A stretch of DNA of 15,524 nucleotides from DATGHS01 sp035307785 (lineage in GTDB: Bacteria > Planctomycetota > Planctomycetia > Gemmatales > Gemmataceae). The stretch lies in the NCBI GenBank assembly GCA_035307785.1, contig DATGHS010000183.1, positions 1-15,524 of the forward strand, given 5' to 3'. The notes under the pieces were generated by a model. The model saw only the letters and a list, made by a program, of their open reading frames with translations, had not been told where the DNA came from and ran no database searches. Shown here one piece after another: positions 6,638-12,939 of the stretch. How positions within the stretch are numbered: position 1 is the first letter of the stretch; each line of letters begins with the position of its first letter. The translations under genes and the position numbers were made by a program.

Positions 6638-8002
6638 ATGGTGGGCGCAGTTGTACTTCAGCGCTACATGATCCAGTCGCTGCTGGGCAAAGGCAGCATG
6701 GGCACAGTTTACCTCGCGCGCGATCAGCGCGAGCCACGCATGGTTGTGGTCAAAGTAATCCACCCCGAAGTTACCCGCGACCCACTCTTCAAGCAATTAT
6801 TCGAACAGGAAGTAGAATCGCTGACCCAGTTGCGCCACCCGTGCGTGGTGGGTCTGCTCGACGCTTCCGCGCGCGAGCGCTGCGGCCCCTGTCTGGTCAT
6901 GGAGTTCATTCCCGGCATCACGCTGGAAGATTTACTGCATCGGCAGAAGCGTCTTGCGGTCGAACATGTAGGCCGGCTGCTGCTCCCCATTTGCCAGGCT
7001 CTGAACGCCGGCCACGCGCACAGCATCGTGCATCGCGACCTCAAGCCGGCAAACATGATGGTCCTGAATGCGGGCAGCGACAGGGAAACGGCAAAGGTCA
7101 TGGACTTCGGGCTCGCGCAGATTAACCGGGCGCCGCACATTTCGCTCGAAAAGCTGCGCGGATCCAAGGAAGCGTTCACGTGTGGCACGCCGGTTTATAT
7201 GGCGCCGGAATCCACCCGCGGCGACTCGGTCGATCATCGGGCCGATATCTACAGCCTGGGCGTCCTGCTCTTCGAGATGCTTACCGGCAAGCCGCCGTTT
7301 TACTTTGAAGACGTCGAGGCAATCCTGAAGGCACATGTAAGCACCGCGCCGCCGCGCTTTGCGCAAGTGTTGCCTGGCCATAGCATCTCGCCGCGTGTCG
7401 AGAGCGTCGTCCACCATTGCCTGGCCAAGTACCCCAACGAGCGGCCCCAGTCGGCCCAGGAAGTCGCGAAGCGCTTTTTTGAGGCGCTAGGCAAGGGTTT
7501 GCCGGACAACGGCCTCTGGCAATCGCAAAGTAATTCGCAGCCGGCCGCCGCAAAACCATCCGCCGTCGATCAGGCATTGACAAATCATCCGAACGCGCTG
7601 GTTGAGCGCTTCGACGCCTGGATGCCGGAACCGATTGCCGTGGTCAAGCTTCGCGGTTTTGTGGAAGACGTGGGCGGTCGCATTCTGGATAGCCAACCAG
7701 GAAAGATCCGCGTTCAGCTCGGTGAAGAAGCGCGCAGCGCAAAGACCGAACTTTCCGATTCGACCTTGATGCGCTGGCTGAGCGGCGGCAAGTCGAGTGA
7801 ACGCCGGCTAGTCCCAATCGACGAAGAGCCAATCGACTTGCTCTTATACATGGAACGCGGTAATAGCGCGCTGAAGAGCACGTTAAATATCACGGTGGTC
7901 ATGAAGCCGATGCACGCGAATCCTTTGATCGCCGGCACCAAATGGAAACAGCGCTGCGAGAAGTTCATGACCGAGCTGCGCGCACATTTGATTGCCAAGT
8001 GA
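6638..8002 (+). CDS. Soluble Ser/Thr protein kinase with an unassigned C-terminal domain
   Basis: This 454-residue Hanks-type kinase should phosphorylate Ser/Thr of unknown targets. Motifs in order: glycine loop GKGSMG (17-22), ATP-binding K39, HRDLKPAN (132-139, catalytic D134), DFG (156-158), and CGTPVYMAPE (182-191) closing the activation segment; DIYSLGVLLFEMLTGKPPF follows. All catalytic residues are present. After about residue 295 comes a Gln/Ser/Pro/Ala linker, then about 120 residues (FDAWMPEPIAVVKLRGFVED onward) of strands and a final helix that I cannot assign. There is no transmembrane segment or PASTA repeat, so it is probably cytoplasmic. I chose the ATG at 6638 because kinases of this type begin just before the YxIxxxLGxG strand and AGGG lies upstream; an ATG at 6572 would add 22 residues. 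Upstream on the other strand are the protease genes. Confidence 0.93.
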   Translation: MVGAVVLQRYMIQSLLGKGSMGTVYLARDQREPRMVVVKVIHPEVTRDPLFKQLFEQEVESLTQLRHPCVVGLLDASARERCGPCLVMEFIPGITLEDLLHRQKRLAVEHVGRLLLPICQALNAGHAHSIVHRDLKPANMMVLNAGSDRETAKVMDFGLAQINRAPHISLEKLRGSKEAFTCGTPVYMAPESTRGDSVDHRADIYSLGVLLFEMLTGKPPFYFEDVEAILKAHVSTAPPRFAQVLPGHSISPRVESVVHHCLAKYPNERPQSAQEVAKRFFEALGKGLPDNGLWQSQSNSQPAAAKPSAVDQALTNHPNALVERFDAWMPEPIAVVKLRGFVEDVGGRILDSQPGKIRVQLGEEARSAKTELSDSTLMRWLSGGKSSERRLVPIDEEPIDLLLYMERGNSALKSTLNITVVMKPMHANPLIAGTKWKQRCEKFMTELRAHLIAK

Positions 8003-8018
8003 TTCGACATCTCTCCAA

Positions 8019-8076
8019 GTTAGCCCGCAGCGCCAGCGAGGGCGAAGAGCATTCCTCGCTTGCGCTGCGGGCTAAC
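8019..8076. repeat. Intergenic inverted repeat, family A copy 2
   Basis: Arms 8019-8041 and 8054-8076 (23 bases) pair with one mismatch. The left arm GTTAGCCCGCAGCGCCAGCG differs from the copy at 392 by single bases. It starts 17 bases after the kinase stop, so it could terminate or stabilise the kinase mRNA. Confidence 0.85.
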
Positions 8077-8174
8077 GGCCGCGGCGAATGAGAATTACGC
8101 GTCACTGCACTTCCCTTGGCTTCTGATTTCTCCCAATCCTGTGCCCCCACCACATAGCAACATAGACTATCGCC

Positions 8175-9344
8175 ATGTCCCTTGCGCCACCGCAAGTTCG
8201 CTTGCTGATCGCCCGCAAATCCTGGCATCCGTGGATCTTCCGCAAGATGGTGGAGAAGCCAGCGGAGCGCATTCCGCCCGGCAGCGTCGTGGAAGTCCTG
8301 GATCGCGACGGCACCTGGGTAGGCCGCGGCTTCTACAACGGCCATTCGCGCATTACCCTGCGGATGCTCACGACCAATCCGCAAGAAGCCATCGATGCCG
8401 CGTTCTTTGGCCGCATGCTTGATCGGGCTTTGGCCCTCCGACGCGATTGGTTGAATCTGGAATCGGTCACGAATGCTTACCGCATCGTCCATTCCGAAGC
8501 AGACGGCTTGAGCGGCCTGGTGGTCGATCGCTTCGCCGACATCATCGTGTTGGAATTCTTCTCGGCCGGCATGTTCCGCTTCCGCGAAACGATCCGCGAT
8601 CTGCTGCTCGAGCGTTTCCCCGGCGCACGGTACTACTGGTTTGCCGAAGAGCATGTTCAGAAGCAGGAATCGTTCGACTTGCGGCCAATGGAGCCGCCGA
8701 ACCCAACGCTGATTCAGGAGCATGGTCTGCGCTTCCGTGTCGCCCCCGGCAGCAAGCACAAGACCGGCTTCTTTCTCGATCAGCGCGAAAATCGCAAGAC
8801 GCTGTCGGAATTCTGCAAAGGAAAAAAAGTGCTCGATCTTTGCTGCAATAGCGGCGGCTTTTCGGTTTACGCCAAATCGCTCGGCGAGGCCAGCGAAGCC
8901 ATCGGCATCGATCTCGACGAGGAAGCGATTGCGCTGGCCAAGCAAAATGCCAATCTGAATCAAGCTCAAGTCCGCTATGTGCAAGCCGACCTGTTCGCTT
9001 GGCTCCGGGACGTGCTGCCTAGCGGTCAGCGTTTCGATGTGGTGGTGCTCGACCCGGCAAAAATGACCCGCGACCGTGAAGCGCTGGAACAGGCCTTGAA
9101 GAAATACCTCGACATGAACCGCCTCGCCCTACAAGCCGTGGCCCCCGGTGGAATCTTCCTGACCTGCTCGTGCACTGGGTTAGTGAGCGAAGAAATGTTC
9201 CTCGAAACGCTACGAAAAGCCGCCTGGCAAGCCGGCCGGCAACTGCAAGTGCTACGCATCAGTGGGGCCGCGGCGGATCATCCGTTTTTGTTGCACGTGC
9301 CGGAGGGGCGATACTTGAAGGCGGTGTTTGCGCGCGTGGAGTAA
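8175..9344 (+). CDS. rlmI: Class I SAM-dependent 23S rRNA methyltransferase, RlmI-like
   Basis: This 389-residue protein resembles RlmI, which in E. coli makes 5-methylcytosine at position 1962 of 23S rRNA. An N-terminal PUA-like domain (about 1-75, with SWHPWIFRKMVEK and GRGFYNGHSRITLRML) is followed by the phrase RIVHSEADGLSGLVVDRF (109-126), a family hallmark. The Rossmann methyltransferase domain has motif I VLDLCCNSGGFSVYA (from 219), IGIDLDEEAI as the SAM ribose contact, and motif IV at D293 (DPAKM), then TCSCT with Cys331 and Cys333, the region of the family's conserved cysteines. Family members usually have DPPxF at motif IV, so DPAKM is a variant. Length is normal. The start ATG at 8175 lacks a clear ribosome binding site. 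The following oxidoreductase starts six bases after its stop. Confidence 0.9.
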   Translation: MSLAPPQVRLLIARKSWHPWIFRKMVEKPAERIPPGSVVEVLDRDGTWVGRGFYNGHSRITLRMLTTNPQEAIDAAFFGRMLDRALALRRDWLNLESVTNAYRIVHSEADGLSGLVVDRFADIIVLEFFSAGMFRFRETIRDLLLERFPGARYYWFAEEHVQKQESFDLRPMEPPNPTLIQEHGLRFRVAPGSKHKTGFFLDQRENRKTLSEFCKGKKVLDLCCNSGGFSVYAKSLGEASEAIGIDLDEEAIALAKQNANLNQAQVRYVQADLFAWLRDVLPSGQRFDVVVLDPAKMTRDREALEQALKKYLDMNRLALQAVAPGGIFLTCSCTGLVSEEMFLETLRKAAWQAGRQLQVLRISGAAADHPFLLHVPEGRYLKAVFARVE

Positions 9345-9349
9345 TTGCC

Positions 9350-10651
9350 GTGGAACCTTTTCGCTTCATGACGCTCGATCCGGCCCATTTCCATGGGGCC
9401 CTTGTGCACAAGGAAATGCACCCGGCGATTGCACCAACGGTCCACATCTATGCCCCGTTCCGCACGGACTTGATGGGCCATCTGGAGCGAATGGCAAGCT
9501 TCAATAACCGGGAGATCAATCCCACATATTGGCAGCTTGAGGTCCACGCCCGGCCCGATTTCCTGGTGCGCATGCTAAAGGAAAAGCCGGGAAACGTTGT
9601 TATGATTTCTGGCCGCAATCGGCAGAAGATCGATTACATGCTTGCCTCCGTGGAAGCCGGGCTGCATGTGCTTGCAGACAAGCCATGGATTATTCGTTAT
9701 GAGGATTTTCCAAAGCTCGAACAGCTAGTGCAATTAGCTCTGAAAAACAAACGGGTGATTTATGACATGATGACCGAGCGTTTCGAGATCACCAACATTT
9801 TGCAACGGGAGTTGATTCGCGATCGCGCAGTATTCGGGAAGTTGCAGCGCGGCAGTGACGGTAACGTCGTGCAAATCAGGAGCGTTCACGCTCTCATGAA
9901 ACTTGTGGCCGGACACCCGTTACGCCGTCCCTCCTGGTTCTTTGACGTTGAACAGCAGGGCGAAGGGTTGGCCGATGTCGCCACTCATTTGGTGGATCTG
10001 GTTAACTGGATATTATTCCCCGACCAGGCCATCAACCTGCTGACCAACGTCGACGTGCACCAAGCGCAGCGTTCACCGAATCTGATTAGCCGAGAGGACT
10101 TCCAATTGCTTACAGGCGAGGCGGATTTCCCCAAGAACTTGCGGGCAAATGTGCGCGCCGGCAAACTTGAGTACTTTTGCAACAATCGCGTTTCGTATTC
10201 CGTAAACGGAATTCATGTTGGCCTGGAAACACTTTGGAGCGCTGAGGCGTCGCCCGTTTCCGGTGACACCCTTGAATCCACAATTCGCGGGACACGTGCC
10301 ACGGTGCAAATTCGCCAGGACCATTTTCTTGGTAGCCGCCCTGAGCTTTGGGTTATCCCGGTGGAATGCGGGCCATCCGAGACGCGCCGCGAGCTTTGGC
10401 GTTGGATAGAGAATAATGCGAAGGCCTATCCAGGCGTAACTCTGTTCGATAATGGGAGCAGGTTTCGCATCGACATACCAAAAGCTTTGCGTATCGGCCA
10501 CGAGGCCCACTTCGGCCGAGTCGTAAACGAATTTCTCGGCTACCTGAAGAATCCCGCTTCTATGCCCGCCTGGGAGATGCCAAACCTGCTTGCCAAGTAT
10601 TACATTACGACCAAAGGCGTCGAACTCGCTCGAACGGGAGCTGACTCCTGA
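9350..10651 (+). CDS. Gfo/Idh/MocA-type oxidoreductase with putative oxidoreductase C-terminal domain
   Basis: This 433-residue protein belongs to the group whose N-terminus reads xFRFxTLDPxHFHxALV. That is followed by VHIYAPFRTDL, then VEAGLHVLADKPWII with the family Lys (K111 in DKP), YDMMTERFEIT, and FDVEQQGEGLADVATHLVDLV with conserved H213. These are characteristic of NAD(P)-linked sugar or inositol oxidoreductases with the long C-terminal domain. The usual GxGxxG is not obvious at the start. I chose GTG at 9350, with GGAG eight bases upstream overlapping the previous gene's end; ATG at 9368 would cut the first strand. Many relatives carry a signal peptide, this one does not. Upstream frame to 9170 overlaps the methyltransferase and is not translated. 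It is likely translationally coupled to that gene; the substrate is unknown. Confidence 0.88.
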   Translation: MEPFRFMTLDPAHFHGALVHKEMHPAIAPTVHIYAPFRTDLMGHLERMASFNNREINPTYWQLEVHARPDFLVRMLKEKPGNVVMISGRNRQKIDYMLASVEAGLHVLADKPWIIRYEDFPKLEQLVQLALKNKRVIYDMMTERFEITNILQRELIRDRAVFGKLQRGSDGNVVQIRSVHALMKLVAGHPLRRPSWFFDVEQQGEGLADVATHLVDLVNWILFPDQAINLLTNVDVHQAQRSPNLISREDFQLLTGEADFPKNLRANVRAGKLEYFCNNRVSYSVNGIHVGLETLWSAEASPVSGDTLESTIRGTRATVQIRQDHFLGSRPELWVIPVECGPSETRRELWRWIENNAKAYPGVTLFDNGSRFRIDIPKALRIGHEAHFGRVVNEFLGYLKNPASMPAWEMPNLLAKYYITTKGVELARTGADS

Positions 10652-10702
10652 GCACGACGCGCAAGCAAGTGAAAAATGAGCACTTGCTTGCGCTGCGTGC
10701 TC
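10650..10702. repeat. Intergenic inverted repeat, family A-like copy 3
   Basis: Arms 10650-10671 and 10681-10702 (22 bases) pair with two mismatches around a nine-base loop. The left arm begins inside the oxidoreductase TGA stop codon. The GCGCAAGCAAGTG core resembles but does not equal the copies at 392 and 8019. It lies 33 bases before the amidohydrolase start. Confidence 0.8.
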
Positions 10703-10734
10703 GTAGCTCATGTTCGTTTTCAAAAGGACCCACC

Positions 10735-11673
10735 ATGAATCGCCGTGAATTTCTCGGAACTTCGCTCGCAATTGCTGGCTCAGCAGCGCTCGCCACTGCC
10801 GACGAGCCAAATTCCGCGTTGCCCATTGTCGATACTCACCAGCACCTGTGGGACCTGAAGAAATTCCGCCTGCCCTGGATCAAGCCCGATGCACCGATAA
10901 ATCATAGCTACCTCCCTTCCGATTATGCCAAGGCCACCCATGGGCTGAACGTGGTGAAAGCAGTCTACATGGAAGTCGATGTCGATCCGAAGCAGCAGCC
11001 GGAAGAAGTGGAGTACATTACCGAGCTCTGCAAGAGTAAGGAAACGCCCACAGTCGCGGCCGTGGTTTCCGGGCGGCCCAATAGCGACGGCTTCAAAGCC
11101 TACGTTACGCCGCTGCGCGACAACAAATACATCAAGGGCATTCGGCAGGTGCTGCACGGCGAATCAACGCCGTCCGGCTATTGCCTCACGAAGGAATTCA
11201 TCAAGGGCATTCAGCTGCTCGGTACGCTCGGCCTGAGTTTTGATCTTTGCATGCGTGCCCCGGAATTGCCCGACGCCACCAAGCTGATCGATGCCTGCCC
11301 CGACACGCGCTTCATCCTCGACCATTGCGGCAACGAGCCGGTGACCAACAAGGATCACACGCAGTGGAAACGCGATATGACCGAGTTGGCGAAGCGCAAA
11401 AATGTGGTCGGTAAGGTTTCCGGAATCGTGGCCTCGGCGAAGCCGGGCGAATGGAAGGTCGATGATTTGGCGCCGATCATCAATCACGTGCTGGAAGTCT
11501 TCGGCCCGGAGCGCGTGATGTTCGGCGGCGATTGGCCGGTGTGCACGCTGGCCGCCACGTATCGCCAGTGGGTGGAAGCACTGAAAAGCATCGTGAAAGA
11601 GCGGCCGCCTGAAGAGCAGAAGAAGCTCTTCTACGATAATGCCGCGAAGTTCTATCGTTTGGAGAAATCCTAA
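10735..11673 (+). CDS. Tat-signal amidohydrolase (COG3618-like TIM-barrel hydrolase)
   Basis: This 312-residue protein has a twin-arginine signal: N2-R3-R4-E5-F6-L7-G8, a hydrophobic stretch and ATA near residue 22 as a likely cleavage site, so it should be exported folded. The mature part starts with IVDTHQHLWD (H35, H37), a hallmark of amidohydrolase-2 TIM-barrel proteins of the COG3618 group, which includes lactonases acting on sugar acids such as L-fuconolactone. Other active-site segments are LDHCGNEP (H197), KVSGIV and MFGGDWPVC (D266). AAAGGA-type bases lie upstream of the ATG; an open frame to 10669 runs through the repeat and is not used. A sugar-lactone role fits the oxidoreductase next door, but the substrate is not determined. 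Whether metal is bound cannot be seen. Confidence 0.88.
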   Translation: MNRREFLGTSLAIAGSAALATADEPNSALPIVDTHQHLWDLKKFRLPWIKPDAPINHSYLPSDYAKATHGLNVVKAVYMEVDVDPKQQPEEVEYITELCKSKETPTVAAVVSGRPNSDGFKAYVTPLRDNKYIKGIRQVLHGESTPSGYCLTKEFIKGIQLLGTLGLSFDLCMRAPELPDATKLIDACPDTRFILDHCGNEPVTNKDHTQWKRDMTELAKRKNVVGKVSGIVASAKPGEWKVDDLAPIINHVLEVFGPERVMFGGDWPVCTLAATYRQWVEALKSIVKERPPEEQKKLFYDNAAKFYRLEKS

Positions 11674-11681
11674 GCCGGCCC

Positions 11682-11712
11682 TATAGGACGTATACGGGCT
11701 ATATGTCCTATA
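11682..11712. repeat. AT-rich inverted repeat between amidohydrolase and glycine oxidase genes
   Basis: TATAGGACGTATA (11682-11694) and TATATGTCCTATA (11700-11712) pair with one G-T wobble around CGGGC. It fills most of the 48-base gap and ends nine bases before the ThiO start, where a ribosome binding site would be expected. The -TATAGGAC-GTCCTATA- pattern is another dispersed hairpin type familiar from planctomycetes. Confidence 0.8.
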
Positions 11713-11721
11713 AAAACCCGC

Positions 11722-12837
11722 ATGGGCGCGCAATGTGAAGTGCTTATTATCGGCGGCGGCGTCATCGGCCTAACCACCGCGTATTTCCTGGCCAAAGACG
11801 GCGTACACGTCACCATGGTGGATCGCGGCGAATTCGGTCAAGAATCGTCGTGGGCCGGCGCCGGCATCGTCTCCGACGGCAATTTCGAGCACGCCAAATC
11901 CGGCTTCGACAAACTGCGCGCCCTTAGCGCGCGTGTGTTTCCATCCTTATCGGCGGAACTCCGCGACGAAACCGGCATCGACAACGGTTACATTCTCTGC
12001 GGCGGCATTGAATTGGAATCCGGCGTCGACGAAGCCACGATCCAAGCTTGGCAGGAAGAAGGCATATCATTCGCCAGATTTTCGCGGGATGAGTTGTTCG
12101 CCCACGAGATTGCATTTGAGCCGCCGGAAGCTGGTTATTATCTTCCGGGCATGGCGCAAGTGCGGAATCCCCGGCATGTTCGGGCACTGGTCGCGGCGTG
12201 CCGGCTGCGCGGCGTCGACTTGATTCCCCGTTGTGCGATAGAAGAACTGGAGGTTAACGCCGACAAAGTAACGGCTGTCGTTTGCCAGAACGAACGTCGG
12301 ACGGCCGACCGGTTCCTTCTCTGCGCCGGTGCTTGGAGCGATCAGCTTTTGAAAGCATTCGGTTGCAAACTCCATATTCATCCTGTGCGCGGGCAAATCG
12401 TCCTGTTCAACACGTTCCAACCTTTGTTTCATACGATCCTTATGCAAGGCAAGAATTATCTAGTGCCGCGCGCCGATGGCCGCATCTTGGCCGGCGCGAC
12501 GGAAGAAAATGTCGGCTTCGTGAAGGAAAACACGCCGGAAGCCGTGGAAAAGCTCACGCGCATGGCCCGCACTTTTGTGCCGGCATTGGAGCGTGTAGCC
12601 GTCGAGCGCACCTGGGCCGGTTTGCGGCCCGGCACTCCGGATGGCCTGCCCTATCTCGGCCTAGTTCCCGGCACACAGAATCTGTACCTGGCGGCCGGGC
12701 ACTTCCGCTCCGGCATTACCACTTCCCCGGCAACAGGGCTCATCATGTCGGAATTGCTGCAAGATCGGCCCACTTCCGTTCCGCTGACGGATTTTGCTCT
12801 GGACCGGCGCGTGGGACAAGATTCCAATCTTGTCTGA
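11722..12837 (+). CDS. thiO: ThiO-like FAD-dependent glycine oxidase
   Basis: This 371-residue flavoenzyme belongs to the DAO family. The N-terminal FAD motif is VLIIGGGVIGLTTAYFLA (G11, G13, G16), followed by VTMVDRGEFGQESSWAGAGIVSDG, where SSWAGAGI is the family FAD-contact segment. C-terminal ERTWAGLRPGTPDGLPYLGLV and YLAAGHFRSGITTSPATG are typical of ThiO glycine oxidases, which make the iminoacetate used for thiazole (thiamin) synthesis; other amine oxidases are possible. No other thiamin genes are visible. There is no good ribosome binding site ahead of the ATG at 11722. The last eight residues (VGQDSNLV) are encoded by a dispersed repeat and the stop follows directly, so the native C-terminus has probably been altered by insertion of the repeat. 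Confidence 0.87.
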   Translation: MGAQCEVLIIGGGVIGLTTAYFLAKDGVHVTMVDRGEFGQESSWAGAGIVSDGNFEHAKSGFDKLRALSARVFPSLSAELRDETGIDNGYILCGGIELESGVDEATIQAWQEEGISFARFSRDELFAHEIAFEPPEAGYYLPGMAQVRNPRHVRALVAACRLRGVDLIPRCAIEELEVNADKVTAVVCQNERRTADRFLLCAGAWSDQLLKAFGCKLHIHPVRGQIVLFNTFQPLFHTILMQGKNYLVPRADGRILAGATEENVGFVKENTPEAVEKLTRMARTFVPALERVAVERTWAGLRPGTPDGLPYLGLVPGTQNLYLAAGHFRSGITTSPATGLIMSELLQDRPTSVPLTDFALDRRVGQDSNLV

Positions 12838-12901
12838 TCGCTTCGGACAAGATTAGAATCTTGTCCCACAATGGCTGTGGGACAAGATTCCAATCTTGTC
12901 C
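12811..12901. repeat. Three-copy palindrome cluster (GACAAGATT-NN-AATCTTGTC)
   Basis: Perfect nine-base stems with a two-base centre occur at 12815-12834 (CC), 12846-12865 (AG) and 12881-12900 (CC). Copies 1 and 3 share the flank GTGG on the left and run in the same direction. Copy 2 is inverted, so 12845-12869 and 12877-12901 form an outer 25-base inverted repeat with one mismatch and a seven-base spacer. Copy 1 lies inside the end of the ThiO gene. Confidence 0.9.
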
Positions 12902-12903
12902 GC

Positions 12904-12909
12904 TACAAT
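12904..12909 (+). promoter_or_regulatory. Possible -10 box for the first GTPase
   Basis: TACAAT matches TATAAT in 5 of 6 bases, 30 bases before the GTPase ATG and directly after the last palindrome. The best -35 (GGGACA at 12879-12884, inside the repeat) has a 19-base spacing, so support is modest. Confidence 0.28.
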
Positions 12910-12939
12910 GGTATATTCGGAAACTCGAAGTACTCTTAG

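Noticed and set aside
7965..8984. 339-codon open frame on the minus strand
   Set aside because: It runs antisense to the kinase end and the RlmI-like gene, whose protein has clear family motifs. The frame is open because of GC-rich codon bias and passes through a dispersed hairpin.
10073..10810. 245-codon minus-strand frame opposite the oxidoreductase and amidohydrolase start
   Set aside because: It crosses a stop, an inverted repeat and the start of another gene, and shows no recognisable motif. It is a shadow of the oxidoreductase.
12811..12901. CRISPR array
   Set aside because: Only three units, irregular spacing, alternating orientation and no cas genes. The units are palindromic intergenic repeats.
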